From positions 8,326,717 through 8,390,716 of the forward strand of contig OX243827.1 of the NCBI GenBank assembly GCA_945859605.1: 64,000 nucleotides of DNA, written 5' to 3'. The translations under genes were made by a program, and so were the position numbers. Origin of the DNA: Lumbricus rubellus. Lineage: Eukaryota > Annelida > Clitellata > Crassiclitellata > Lumbricidae. Below are positions 1 to 14,800 of the stretch, piece after piece; position 1 is the first letter of the stretch; each line of letters begins with the position of its first letter. A model generated the notes under the pieces. The model was not told where the DNA came from. It was given only the letters and a program-made list of their open reading frames with translations, and searched no databases.

Positions 1-620
1 GCCCTTATAATAAAATGCATAAACGATATGATATAAGCTATAGGCCTTACATAGACAAAAATGCTAAAACGATGAATTAGGCCTAGCAATTTTTGTACAT
101 AAAAATGGAATTTGGATTATGACAGTAATACATTCCGTAACATTCCTAAACAGACGTTGAATAATTTGAATTGAGAAGCACCAGACTTGTAAATGTTTTC
201 TAATTATAGGCTAAAAGATAATAACGATTTTATTGTGAAATAATTTAGCAACGTAAACTAAGGTTTAACCCAATCCGACAATATACAAATCGTCCAATTA
301 AGTCATTTACAAAATTAATTAATTTCAAAGTTCTTTTTAAAGTAAAATCTGCTCAAAACGCCATCTCACCGGTTAAATGTCACAAAGCATTTCTTATTTT
401 AGTCTATGATGCTTCAATAAAACCAATCTTCTTCCAATCAGCAAAACCATGCTAAGAGGAATGAAATTAAGTTAATTAATGCTCTGTTCAACTACACAGT
501 CAGTTTGTGCAACCGGAAAAATCTACGAAAAACTGTCTTGAAATGCTTGTAAAATTCGAAAGGTCTTCATACAAGCAGTGCCTTGTTCTTCTGCATCTCT
601 GAAAGTGTAGCAACAAAGTA
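1..620. other. AT-rich, no gene seen
   Basis: Downstream of gene 1. No supported exon, RNA gene or repeat structure; the open frames are short and uncharacteristic. Confidence 0.6.
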
Positions 621-628
621 ACCAAAAG

Positions 629-938
629 CATGGGCGGAGTTTGGTTTCCGTTCTTGGAGAGAAGTGGGGGCTAAAGAACCTGGGCTTTGGTTGGGGCGGA
701 GACTTAGGGAAAAAGTTGATGACCTTTTTGTAGTCATCGGGTTGAAATCTCCATAAAACATACTATTTTTCTCGGAAAGAGAAGTTCACCTTTTTTATTC
801 ATTCGATTGAAAAGAGCCATTTTCCCCGAAACATTTTTCTAGTTTGGGGTGAGGCTAAGCCCAAGAAAAAAATACCATTTTCATGGTAAAAAAGCTGAAT
901 CTGGCCTTCTTACGGCCCCTTGATAAACTCTGCCCATG
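629..938. mobile_element. hAT-like MITE, family CATGGGCGGAGTTT, TSD ACCAAAAG
   Basis: Ends CATGGGCGGAGTTTGG and AAACTCTGCCCATG are inverted. The perfect 8-bp direct repeat ACCAAAAG (621-628, 939-946) flanks it. An open frame inside is not a gene. A second copy is at 10796. Confidence 0.88.
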
Positions 939-946
939 ACCAAAAG

Positions 947-2132
947 CCTAGTAAAACGAAGTTCGTATACTGGTAATCTGAAATTATTGACAATAATGAT
1001 TCCACACCACTCGGTATGTGATGGGATAGGGGCCATGTATGTAAGGGATTTTTTAAAGCAATTTTTCGAACTGAAAACCCCTTCTCTCCCTTCCCATCCT
1101 TTATGGGAAATTATTCCCAATTGGATAACTAATTTGGACCACCATAAATGTTTTTACAGCTGCACAAATTCATGTAGAACTCAACTTTTTGTACAGAACT
1201 GCATGATAGAAAAACCCTTATCTATTTATTATGAAGGCCTACACATAGAGGAGGGTCTATAATTATTATTGGCCTTCAAATAAGTCACAGAACTGATAAT
1301 ATCAGACAATTACTACCAGAAGTATGACTGTTGGAGATCTAGTGTAACACTTGTACGTACCTATGACTGAAAAATTAAGGATTATTTATGTTTTAATTAA
1401 ATATAAACCACCGTTAGCCTACATAGCATTCAGGGGTGTTGTGCCTCAAGAGAACGTGCGCAGGGCACTGGGCAGACGTAAAAAGAATGCATGCCGTGGG
1501 CTAATTTTCTCTGGATTTCTGCATACAAACCAAATAGCTGGTCCCTTAGACTAACTTGTTTCGAGGTTTTGAGAAAAGCCCTTAAGGAGAACGGCCAAGT
1601 TTGTTAAGGTCAGCTCTAGATAAATATCCTTAACATAATATTATAGTCAACGAGTAATAGATAAATAGAGTATGGCAACAAGTAATAGAAATAGAGTATG
1701 GCGCTCATTTTGCTCCAAAGTGTTGAGCAAACAACGTTAATGTGCATTCCAAACCGGTCTTAAGTGACATTGAACAAGATGGTCCCCTTAACTCCGTCAC
1801 AGCTTGTACTCTGGCAGTGCCAGTTCCAAGCCTGGATAAAGGAGGAGGGCGACGCTAATGATCCTTGTTATCACACAGTGTCATTAAACAGAAAAAAACT
1901 ACTACCACTACAATCCCTGATGCGACTCACGTGAGGCGCCGAGATACTTTACAGATTGTCATTTACATTTACGAAGAATTGGTCAGAATTTGCTGCGAAA
2001 ATGCTCTTCTGTCTTCTTCGAGTAACAGTTTAGTTTCTCATTGTTGCATATTATTATATCTCGATTAATTATGTCTCAATTCCCTGTGTCATTGACCTTG
2101 AGTCCTTGACCCCTGAAACTGTCTTTCCATGT
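947..2132. other. Gene 1 downstream region, no further exon seen
   Basis: Contains a dispersed repeat at about 1800-1890 (GGCAGTGCCAGTTCCAAGC, GGATAAAGGAGGAGG) that recurs at 19370-19445. No clear polyadenylation signal was fixed. Confidence 0.5.
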
Positions 2133-2557
2133 CTAGGAAGCCGTTGTCGACTCGCGGTTACGTTTGGTGGAGAACCTCCTCTGCAGCGAGTGGACAACAT
2201 TCTGGAAAACGTTTCCGTTCTTCCGCTTCCTCGCAGGTTCTTCCGCTCTCGTCAGAGTTTTCCTTGCAGAAGACGAGGCGGCAGCGGAGGAATCTTCCTT
2301 CGGTTTTGCGTCCACGACTACCGCCTTTTCCACCGGAGCAGGTCTTATGGTCTCGATTGGCTCTGGTGGTCTTATGGTCTCTGGAGGTGGTGGAGCTGGT
2401 TTTGGTGGAAGAGCAACCGGAAGTGGCTCAGCAAATGGAATCGTCTGCTTCTTGAGTAGCTCCTTCACCATGCGCTGGTCCTCGTCGTCTCGTTCCTTGA
2501 TCTTCCGGTAGATGTCGGCCAGCTTCTTGTCCTTGATCAAGATTCTCTCGTGTGTTG
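2133..2557 (-). CDS. Gene 1 exon 12, terminal, with stop
   Basis: Acceptor TTATTTCTAG|CAAC, phase 1 in, ending at a TAG in 2133-2135. It encodes the charged helix, a proline-rich stretch ([10 protein letters not shown]) and a basic tail (KRKNG...RRFSTKRNR). This long open frame of non-repetitive codons is the best single evidence for the gene. Confidence 0.85.
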
Positions 2558-5500
2558 CTAGAAATAAACGTTTCATGAATTATGCAGTTGTTTATAAACG
2601 TAACCAGCCAGAGCCAGTTACAATAATCACAATGGATGCTTTTATGTATGCAAAACTAGTCACAGCAAGTCACAACAATCTTATTTGATAGGACATAATA
2701 CATATTATGTATTTATTTATTTATTTATTTATTTATTTATTTCCTGATTAGTACAGTTATGAAGGGGCGCTATGGAAATCGGGAAATAAAAAATAATTTA
2801 AAAATTCAGTAAATATGCAGAACATCAGTCCACTAAGACGGACAGGCGGACCTGAACATGGTGGATAAGCAACTTGAAGGTGATAAACTTACATAATAAC
2901 TGACATTGGTTAAATTGTAGACCCATGTAAATGTGACCCCTACTTTTTAAACACTACATATCCACCATAATATGGCTAACACTTATTTAGTAAGGATGTC
3001 GGAAATTAGAGAATATTGTATTCTATTTGAATCTAAGATCTTTGATGCAAGTAGCCTACTAATAATTTCCCAACAGTAAAATAAATTTGCTGACTGACCT
3101 CGCAGCTGGTTTGAAGAATTTCTTTTCGCCTGTGATACCTGTTGTTCAGCGTTTCCTTCCGTCTGTAAGCTTACTTCTACCAAAGAAAAAGCAAAATCAT
3201 AACATTCACTTTATCGAAATCATCCCTTTTTCAGTCAAACTTCGTTTTATAGGCTCGATAAGACTTATTTCAATTTTTTTGGGCTAGAATGGGAGTGCCT
3301 CTGTGTAAGCTTCTTGAAGAGGCACCATATAAATGAATAAATGAATGAATGAATGAATGAACGAATGAATGAAAATATATATTAGCTTACTTTGTGGACC
3401 TCTAGCTATATCAGCAGCATTCCAGGACCCTGCATAAAAAACAAAACAGAAAGAAATAGAATGAAAAGCTGAAAAAGAGGAATTCGTTACAATCTTCTGC
3501 ACAGAAAAAGGTTCTTTGTCATTCAAAGGCTTTTCCGTGGTCTGCAACATTACTAATGAAACCAGATTTCAGATGGCTTTGGCTGCATGATTATTTGGTA
3601 AATAGTGAATTTCATTTGAAAAAATGCACTGACACAATGAGAAAACATCCCCCGTCAGTGGTGGCACCAGCTATACCTTGTAATGAGTGAATAAAGAAAT
3701 GAATATAAAATTCTTGGTAGGTCTACCAGATGCTTAAGTAAATGTTTAATTATTAAAGATATGATCCAGCACTCGTGAATAAGCTGGGGCGCTTCTGCAC
3801 TTGGGTTTAGAGTAGCGCTTCAGATATTTCAGTGTTTACAAATACAATTACAACTACAACTAGAGACTAATAAATAGTAAAGTAAGCAAGAGATACGACA
3901 AAAATTGATAACCAGATTTACACTTGGTAAACATTACTCACAAGTTGAGGCAGCTTTGCGTGAATTGATCTGAGCTGTAAATACAAATGTACAACAAAAA
4001 TTGTATCACTATCGATCAAGTCAGAGATTGAAAACAAGAAACAAAATATCTAACTATTCAAACAATCACTATTCAAATGTACTTCCAAATCAATTTATTC
4101 ACCATGCATTACTGCACCATTCACGCTTTGCACTATTCAACTGCCACTGGTACATTTCCCGTTACAGACAACTTTCGCCTCATACAATAATGCAGATGAT
4201 TTTTTCCACATGAAATTTTGGTGAATTTAATATGAACAAAGTTAATTTCGTTAAGAGCAAACGCATCACAATTAGAAAAGATTAATTCCAGCTTAAAGTC
4301 TCAGCGAACGTACTACATACAGTATAATATGTCGTTTTGTTACTCACGCAATTCTTTGTGGGTCAAAAGAATACGAAGTGCCTCATCAACATCAGTGCAT
4401 CTGTCATTTGTACCTAAAAATATTTTAAAATACATTTAATTGTCAGTTCATTGGACAGTGATCTTCTATGTATTTGACCTAATAATGGCAGGCAAACAGA
4501 CAATACAGACATACAGACAGACAGACAGACAGACAATACAGACAGACAGACACACAGACAGACAGATACACAGAAAGACACACAGACAGACAGACACACA
4601 GACAGACACACAGATAGCCAGAAGACAGACATACAGACAGACATACAGACAGACAGATACACAGACAGACACCCAGACAGACACACAGATAGCCAAAAGA
4701 CAGACATATATAATTATATACAGACAAACAATACAGACAGATAGACAGACAGATACACAGACAGACACACAGAAGACAGACACACAGACAGACACACAGA
4801 CAGCCAGAGACAGACATACAGACAGACACACAGACAACTGTTCTGGTAGAAATTTCAAAAAAGGTATTATTGACAAGTTTTGTTATTTTGAGTGCCTCTT
4901 ATCACTTTTGCAGCTCACTGGTGTTACACAGATAATATATTCAATTGTTTTAAATAAAAAAACTAATTAGCATAATGGTCTGGAAGTTAATCTGTGGACC
5001 AACCCCTTGGAGAAATGTTGCTGTCATCACCCTGACTTTGAATCGTCAAGTCATGAGGAGGGGTTTCATCAACGGGAGATCTGTCATCCGTAGATTCATC
5101 CATTCTCGATTCCAACGTTGAAGACATAACTGGAACAAAGGCCTCCTCCTCCTCCTCTTCCATGTCTTCTTCATCTTCTTCTTCATGAAGATGTTCTTCA
5201 ACTTGATTTCCAAAGCACGAAGAAATGTGAATTGGAGCGACGCTGTCTTTTGCGTCCGTGTAAACGTTCTCGAAGAATTCACGCTCCCCATTATTCTCCC
5301 CGTTATCGAAATTCTCTCCTGCAAAGAATTAGAAGAAATATAAAACATGGCATTAAGTAAAATAATTTAGCGTGAAGTCAAGTAACAATACAATACAATA
5401 CAGCTGATTATTGAGCTGAAATTTGATAATGCCTTTCTTACAAAGCTCAGAAGTGCACAAGCAAACTCTACATAATATCCTTACATACAATTACCCGGTA

Positions 5501-7601
5501 ATAGTGATGATAAACAACTTCTGTGAGAAAGGGATCCAATGCAAGACATCCATGAGACATGACCAAATTTTGGGGTATGACAATAAGTCGTGCTTTAGCG
5601 CGTAGGACCCATTCCACACAACCAATCCTGTCAGCCAGTAGTCCATCAAAAAGGGCGGTACAGTAGTCAAGGCGGAAAACTACATGTGCGGAATGAATGA
5701 AGGTTTTTGTACATGAAAATATAACTAACTCAGTTGACTACATTTTAACAGTTTTTCATGCCTTACTTAACAGACTTCAAATCAATTGAATTAAGCTGAT
5801 TAATCGAAGTTCATGGCTTTTTTAACGTGCAGTTGTACACAAAATGTGCAGTTCTAAATGGATTTGTGCTGTTGTAGAAACACTTATGTACAGTTAAAAC
5901 TAGCAAGAAAAGTTGTTGTCTCCCGATTGGAAGTAATTTATCATGGAGGATGGGAAAGGAAAGAAGGAGTTGTGCAGTTCTAAAAATTCCTTTAAAATAG
6001 CCCTGTTGAAGTTAACGTATTTTAGATTAATCGATTGATATTTTAAAATTAGTACCAGCCCGAAATATAATTTCAATTCAATTGAAGAGTTTATTTTCCA
6101 TCTTTACCATTTCTGGAGAAGACATAAGAAGGTTTCTCGGTTTCCTCCTAATCTATTTTAGATGAATCAATTGATATTTGTAAATCAGTATCAGCTCCAA
6201 AATCAATTTAAATTCATATGAAGAGTTTATTTTCCACATTTACCATTTCTGGAGAAGAGAAAAGAAGGGTTCTCGGTTTCCTCCGACTCCTCGCAACTGT
6301 CGGATGACGAAGTGGAAGGGGACGATAGAAAGGATGAAGCCGGTGGATGAAACGCTTCGTCACTGATGGAGTCAGGCTGCCTGGAATATTCACCACACTT
6401 GAGTTTTAGTAAAAGTAATAACAATAATAACAACAGTAATACTAAATTGTATGCGCACTTGTTATAGCGCCTCTTCCAGCTCTCAACCGCTACTCAGAAG
6501 CGCTCCTGACTACAGCGCGGACACTGCATCGAAGTTTCATGCCGAAGCGCTGAGCAACTGCGAGTGAAGGACTTGCCCAAGGTCCCTACGCGGCGACTTG
6601 AGGTGGATTCGAACCTCGAACCTTCCGGCTTCAAGGCAACGACGCCATCACTACACCACCGCGCCCCTTAGATAATATTTAATAATAATGATGATTGAAC
6701 CCCATTAATAGTGCAGGTCACGAGTTTTTACTGGAGTTGGACCGCCGTGGTGTCGCTGTTTCCGCCGATCCAAGGAAGACCGCCTATCTCTTCCAGAGAC
6801 TTTCGATTTGCACACAGTGTTTTAGCGCCATTGCTTTTAGAGGCACATTTACTCCCAGCCCGGGGACGGGGACCATGTAAGTACTGCAAGCTTGAACAGT
6901 GACCACACATCTGCTTTGGGTTAAGATTTTAGCCTGAGGAATTTTTTACCTTTGGCACTATTTTTTCTTTATTAAATAATAATCATAATAATAGGTCCGT
7001 CTCTTTGTGGAATGGACTTCCACCATTAGTTCGCTCCGCTTTTCTCTCCGGTAGTCTTTCCTCATCTTCTTTTGCCTCAAATTCTGCCTTCTCTCTCGGG
7101 GTCAATCACACTTGGAGTGCTTCTGATAGGCTTGTGCTGAGAGAAGCGCTTTATAAATGGTCATATGCAATACAATACAATAAATACAATACAATAAATA
7201 CAATACAATATTACTGACTTAAAAGTTACTAGCAACAATGAATGATAAATACCGTAGCCCCAGCATGATGTGCTAAAGTCATTGTTCTTCAATCCAAGTT
7301 TCACGCGCAACTATTCATATCTGAGCTACTATTTTAATTGTTTTTGCATAATTATTGTTGTACAAACTTCTACGAGACATAAGCATCTAACAACCTCGAA
7401 ATATCATTTACGGACGGCTCCTCAGTGATCCGGAATATGTTGTTGTCATTGTGCTGCGGGCTTCGCAAGTCTTCCGAAACACTTTCATCTGTAACAAAAG
7501 AAATAGTAAACATTAGACGTCCAAATAACATGCACCATCAAAACAATCCTAAATATGAAGATGAAGATGATGAAGAAGATTATGACGAAAATGATGATGA
7601 A

Positions 7602-7642
<41 letters not shown>

Positions 7643-7718
7643 CGACGACGATGATAATGATGACGATGATTATAATTACTATTATTATGATGACAATGAA
7701 GACGACAATGATGATGAA

Positions 7719-7774
<56 letters not shown>

Positions 7775-10700
7775 CGACGACGATGATAATGATGACGATA
7801 ACGACGACGACGACGATGATGATAATGACGACGACGATGATGATAAAGAATAGAGCGGATGAGTCACGGAAGCAGTGTAGCAACCTGTTCCAATTCCCGA
7901 GTCCTCCCACTTCAGAGTCGGATTCACGTGAAAGCTGCTGTCATCATCAACGGTTGTAGTTTGAGACGAAGGATCAAATCTGAAAGAGAAAACCAAAACA
8001 GAGTTCAAGGCACAATGGGTCAAGAAGACAATCGTAATTGGACATAAACATTTATGTAGCACCTCTACCAGTGGTGTAGTGGGGCGGGAACGCGGGGGAA
8101 CGCCGTTCCCCCACTTTTTTCCAGGGATAATGGAATATTAATAATAATACTACTAATAACAATATTATTATAAAGAGCGTTCCCCCACTTCATTTTTAGG
8201 ACTACACTTCTGACCTCTACCATCCAGATATCTCCTCAGAGATGTTCCTAGCTTACAATAGAAAGCATGTTTACCTGTGAATTGTACTTTTGTTCCAAGA
8301 CGTGTACTTTATCTTCGTAAATAACCGACTATTTTGCACAGCTATTGCCCGTATTAATACATGACTTTTAGATCGATAAAAATGACAACTGATTGATTTA
8401 TTGATTGCTGGCTGATTGATTAATTGATTGTTGACTGACTGATTGATTGTTGACTGACTGATTGATTGTTGATTGATTACTGATTGATCGATTCACTGAT
8501 TGACTGATTGATTGATTATTGATTGATTGTTAATTGTTGATTGATTGACTGATTGATTGATCGATTGTTGATTGATTGATTGACTGACTGATTGATTGAT
8601 TGACTGATTGATTAATCGATCAATTGATTGATCGATTGAAGCAGTCTTACAAGGGAAACACCAATCCGTCCTGTATCATGTGTAACTTTAATATGAGCCT
8701 TCATTTGGACAGGACATCATTAGCTAGAGGGCAGAGTTCATCTAGAGAGGCTGACCCAAAACCCAGAGGAAAATTATTTATCAGGACATTGACCTTACTT
8801 AATGGGAGCATTAACCTAAGAGACCCAAGAATGAATCAATTACTGAGGGTTGAAACTTCTCAGTGACCCAGTGACTGATTATATGAATACTGATGAGACA
8901 ATTGCCTTCAAGCCTAATTGACATTCAGTATAATTAAGTCTTTAATATAGGTTCCATTCACCACCTTTGTGATAATATAATTGATTGTGGGAGCAGGCCA
9001 GCATGGAACTAAACCTACAGAAAGCCTTACCCTAAATCAGTGGTTCTTAACCGGTGTTCGGCCGAACCCCTGGAATTCGGTGAGCCAGTGCCAGGGGTTC
9101 GGCAGAGGTCCTCTGAAATATATACATATTCAGTGAAAAATTAGCCTATCTGCTATTTTTTCAACTTTTATTTAATAAATTTTGTTGGAAACCTTATTAA
9201 ATTTAAACTGTTCATCCTGTTAACCTATAGTTTTGTCTTACTGCACCAGTGCACCTCCCGATAATTAACACCAGCAGGCATCTTTCTGTGAAGTATAAGG
9301 TATCACCGATAAAATAATGTAATTTTTCGTTGTTTTTCTGCAGAAATAGCATCGTATGATGTACGCTAAAATCAACTATTACCCTTTTCTTATATATTTA
9401 TACCACAGAGTATGTCGAGCAAAAAAGAAAAATTATTGCTCAAATTTGAGGGGTTCGGTGAATGGTCATGGAATTCTCTTGGGGTTCGGCTACCTTGAAA
9501 AGGTTAAGAACCACTGCCCTAAATAAAAGGATAATTTTATAGTAATTACCCATCAGGAAAATTCAAATTTGCTAAATTGGTTCATCCCAATATATATTGT
9601 GTATATTTCTATACATTAATGTTGGGGGAAATATGTCCTAAGTAAAGTCTGGAGGCTTTTGTACAGGGTTTTTGTCCACTCTGAATATTTCTATGTGCAA
9701 CTCAAAACTATCCTTTTTTGCTGTGCTGTGGTTTGGAGTACTTCTGAGTAGTTGCCTTGAAGGGGCGCTATATAAATCCTTATAATAAATGAATGACTGA
9801 ATGACTGAATATAAAATTATATATTTTGAAGATTGGGAGAGTTTCTGGTGAAGGCCATCTGAAAAAATTATTGGTTTCTGTGTGTCCTCATGAGGGCAAT
9901 AATTCTCGAGTGACCCAGATCATTAGCAAGCGGAGAAATTCGTTGGCCATTTCAAGGAAGTAATTCTGAGCAGACAATAATGAAAAGCAAATGATCATTC
10001 TTCGGAGAATCATTTGCAAGTGGAGGCCATGTAACCTATAGAGCTGCTAGGCAAAAGAACCTTTTAAAAAATGCAATCGAAGAAAACTCAAAATAGAACA
10101 ATTTAATACTGCTGGAAAACACAGCATGAGAAACCTTGTGCTATGATAAGAGTAAGCAGTTTGCATCATGAATGCATTATGATAAGAGTGTGCAATATGA
10201 TTAGAGAATGCATTATGATGAAAGTTTGTGCTATGATAAGAGTTTTTGTTATGATAAAAGCTTGCATTACGTTAAAAGCTTGCATTACGATTTGCAGCAT
10301 GATACGAGCTTAATTTTATGATAACAGTCTGCATCATGATAAGAGTTTGAACTATGGTAAGAGCTTGCATTATGATAAGAGTTTACATCATGATAAGAGC
10401 ATGATCATGATAAAAGTTCGCATTGTGATGTGACAGTGTGAGAATCGTGGGAAAATAACTGGGGTTGGACTATGATCCACTTGGAATTGGGGTGTGAAAA
10501 ACAGACTTAATTATGAGGCTCTAAGAAAGACTGAGGGGAAACTCCAACCCCCAATTCTCAGCCTGCGATACGAGTTTGCATCACGATAACAGTTTTTGTT
10601 ATGTTAAGATTTTGCATAATGATAAGTGTGTCATAAGTGAAGATTGATTCTACGAAACATCTGCTCACCCCTTTTCTTGAGCGCGGCTGATAAGCACTTC

Positions 10701-11753
10701 ACACACTTCCTTCACGCATAGTCTGTACTTGAGTTTGGCCAAAGTCAAGTCTTTGTCATCTGCAACATAAAAAGCATGCAAAGTAATGCAACCTACATGG
10801 GCGGAGTTTGGTTTCCGTTCTTGGGGGGGGGGGATAAAAACTTGGGCTTTGGTTGGGGCGGGGACTTAGCCTAGATCGAGAGGCGCCGGAAAAACATTTT
10901 CACCCCAAAAAAGTTGATGACCTTTTTTTAAGTCATCAGGTCGAAATCTTGGAGAAAAAACAAATTTACTATTTTCTCCGCCAAAAAAGTTGATGGCTTT
11001 TTTTTTAGTAATTTGATTGAAGTTTCGTTCGTGAAAAGAGCCATTTTCCCCGAATATATTTTCGAGTCTGGACCTTCTTGGGGGGCTAACCCTGAGAAAA
11101 AATTTCATGGTAAAAAGATGGATCTAGGCCTTCTTGGGGGTTTAGCTCCCCTGGCCCCTGATAAACTCTGCCCATGGCAACCTAACAAAATACAAAAGCA
11201 TTGAAATGAATAGTAGTACAGTGTACAGTAATGTGATGCAACATGCGATGAAGTAATAAACTAATACATTAATATTTATAGTCTGCATGTGAAAATAAAT
11301 TCATCTTCAATCACAGAAAATCAATGCACAGTGGTTCAAACGAAATTGCAACATTGGCAAAGACTCAAAAGCAGATGACAGGAAAAAGATGACAGAAACT
11401 TTATCTCACGCGTGCCACACAAAAAAATATATGACCCCACCCCTCCGCCTGTCACATATCAGTTTGATCAAAACAAGAGTGTGAGCAATAGAACAGAGTT
11501 CACACCATACTTCACACCATACTTCACACCATACTTGAGCTAGCCTCGTGATAGGCCCAACTAATTCATCAGCAATTGGCACAGTACAATACTACTCAAA
11601 GGCGAAAACGAATAATGGACCCATCCAATGTATCCATATAATTATAGACGTCTTTATGGTGAATAATATTATTTAAATGTAAACTGCCAATGCCTTCTCA
11701 AGATTCCATGTGAACGACAGCATAGAGATAAATTGCAAATAATTATTATAAAA

Positions 11754-11825
<72 letters not shown>

Positions 11826-14800
11826 TCTGGAGTACTTAGAAAGGCGAGCAATCCATCATTAACATTGAGAGCAGACTGAAGAACAGGGACCATGGGAAGG
11901 TCAATAATGAAGATACTGCACAGTGACCAATACTGGAACAGACAAATGTGTGAACTATAGATCATGGTAGATAGTGAGAGGGATATGCAAATGGCCCTCA
12001 GGAGATGGCTGAGGTGAAAGTAAGAGTGGTGCGCAAGGTTGGTCACATGTGCAGAAAATGTCAGCGAACTGTCCAAAGTGACAACTCGGCCATGCAGAAA
12101 AATAGAAAAGGTAAATTGAGAGACAAGTGAAAGGTCAAATGTTAGCAGTTTTTGGGTGTACAGTGTCAAGACAACATGACTTGAATTTTAGCAGTGGTAA
12201 GTAAGAGTCAATTGTAATTGTAATTGTAATTGTAAGTGTAATCGAACATTTATATAGCGCCACTTCAAGAGAACTCCTCAGAGGCACTCCCAATTGGAAG
12301 CCATGCACCAATGCACACATTGATGCCTGGAACGTTAATCTATCTTTTTAACCCTTTACCCGTTCATTTTTCCAGTTAAGCCCGTGTTTTCAGCAGATAT
12401 TCTTGGGGCATACGGGTAAAGGGTTAACTGAAATAAAGATGCATGTCCGGCTGCCAGAAGACAATGAAGAGAAGAAAACGGAGGTACACGTAGCAAAGAG
12501 CCTATCCTTCACCAAAGAGTATCCTTCACCAGCCATGCAGTGGGAGGCTATTCCAGGTAGATGCCCGAAACACTGTAAAGGCAATGCATCTCAAGGAGCT
12601 GACAGTTTCAACCAATGAGGAAGAAGTTAATCCATTTCTCCCTAATTAGCTACACCCTGCAATCTCTAATCATAATGCAGCAAGGTCTGAAAAACTAGAG
12701 TCACACATTCGGAAGTTCAGCATAGTTAGAAGTGCCAGTATAGCATATAATTCGGGGCACTAATATTCTGGAGCATGCTTCCAAGCAACCTTTCAAATGA
12801 ACTATCTTCTACTTTCCCATGCCCTATTTTGCAACCATTGAAAGACATTCAATTAAATCGTGGTCTTGAGTAATCAGGTTGGAAGCACCTCGGATGTGTA
12901 CGCCTTCTTTAAAATGAGCTACATAAGTTTCATAAGCACTTGCAATAAAGCTAATCAACTTCAGCAAACAGTGAGTAAAAATAATCAACTCTAGCAATAA
13001 ATAAATCAATGACGCCTGTGTGAGCAATAATGTTATTCAACGCCATATAACAGGAGACAATCAAACAGAAGACAATAAAACATGAGACAATCAAATAGAA
13101 GACAATAAAACATGAGACAATACCTTCAGGTGACAGGACGTACTTGTGGAGAAGTGGCAAAGCATTGACCGCCATGACCTTCACTTAAATAGCAAAGAAA
13201 TCAACAGAATATTTTCCAGATTACACGCTCGCCAAAACAATCCAGGAGTATCCGAAGAGCTGGCCGTCTCCAAAACCAGTCTCCTACTGACTACTGTCAA
13301 CAGCAGACATCATATGAGAACTATGTCGGAAAGAGACCTACAAGTAAAAATTAGACCAGGTCAGGTCACTATGTCTCTCTCACTGTTCAAACAAACCAGG
13401 TTGCTATATTCTATAAATCGGGGCAAAGAGTCCAACAAATGGTTTAATGTGAATGCGACAGTTAATCTGCAAGCACACAGTCTGTGTGTGGCGTGATATC
13501 GTGAAGTGAAGCAAGCAATAATCACCTTTGAGCAGGTAGGCTATTGCAGGCATGCAGGCACAATATAATCACAAGTACTGTAGTCACCTAAATCAGGACA
13601 CAATAACACAGCAGTCAACTAACTGCACCAAGGTAAACAAAATTAATAATGTCTGAAGTGAGGCAGACACTTCAAAGGCCTTTATAAGGATACGGTGTGG
13701 TTCAACATGCACCCACAGCCATCAGACACAATCGGGTTCTGTCCCTCAAGTCCCTCTGATTAGAATAGACTTCCCTTTGGCTTGCATCGCTTGTCTTTCC
13801 ACAGGACTTGTCTAACTTCATAAACTACTCAAGACTGTCAAATTTTGGCGTGCTTGGGTCGGGAGCGCCTCTTAATATCTTGAAGGGTGCTATATAAATT
13901 CCTATTCCCAGATAGACAGATAAACAGACACACAGACACACATGGTTTAATGTGAATGCGACAGACATACACAGACATACACACAGACATATACACAGAC
14001 ATACACACAGACAGACACACAGACATACACACAGACAGACAGACAAACAGACATACACCCAGAGATACAGACAGACAGACTAATATACAGACATACACAA
14101 AGACATACAGACAGACATACAGACATACAGATATACTAAACAACATGTCTCGCTGCAAGAATATAAATTATACATACATGTATATGACTGTTGAGCACCT
14201 CTGAGTAGTTTCTCTTGAAGTGGCGTTATTTAAATTTACGATTTAATTTTTAAAAATACAATTACTTTATAAAGCAATTCATAATTTCAATTGTCGCTTT
14301 CAATTAAACTAAATATCAACAAGTAATCTACAGACCACATGAAACAAAAACACACTGAAGTCCAAAATAATATTAATAATAAAATTCTAATTAGGCCTAA
14401 TAAATAATAATTTAAAAAGTTACTTAAAGGCAAAGGTATGCAAAATAAGGTACGGAAAAGAAAGGGCCTTAGCCAACATAAAGTATAGAACACAACACTC
14501 TGTGGTGTGATGTGTACAGAATACTATGTGGCTGAAGTTCTGTTAAAAACTGTGAACATGCCACACCTTCTGCAAATATTTTTATCAAGTTATCAAGATT
14601 CAAGATGGTTTATCAAGACGAAGTCAAAGGTTAAGAATCAGACTATATACCAGACCTACCGAATCAATACAAAGAACTAAATCAACATTAAATTTTATCA
14701 CCTTTCACTATTAGTTAAGTGACTTAAGTGACTTTATGTAGCTCACGCTGTGAGAGGCACTGTATAAATTTTTATATAAATCAATTTAAATAAACTATAA

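Noticed and set aside
936..1262. 108-codon open frame
   Set aside because: It begins in the right terminal repeat of the MITE at 629-938 and has no recognisable domain or splice context.
3490..3534. An extra gene 1 exon ([12 protein letters not shown])
   Set aside because: It has a fair acceptor but only phase 0 is open, which conflicts with the phase 1 junctions around it.
5031..5348. Alternative frame starting [17 protein letters not shown]
   Set aside because: It runs through the intron acceptor; the acidic frame fits the splice phases of neighbouring exons.
7552..7850. Poly-Asp open frame
   Set aside because: Pure GAT triplet repeat inside an intron of gene 1, no other coding signal.
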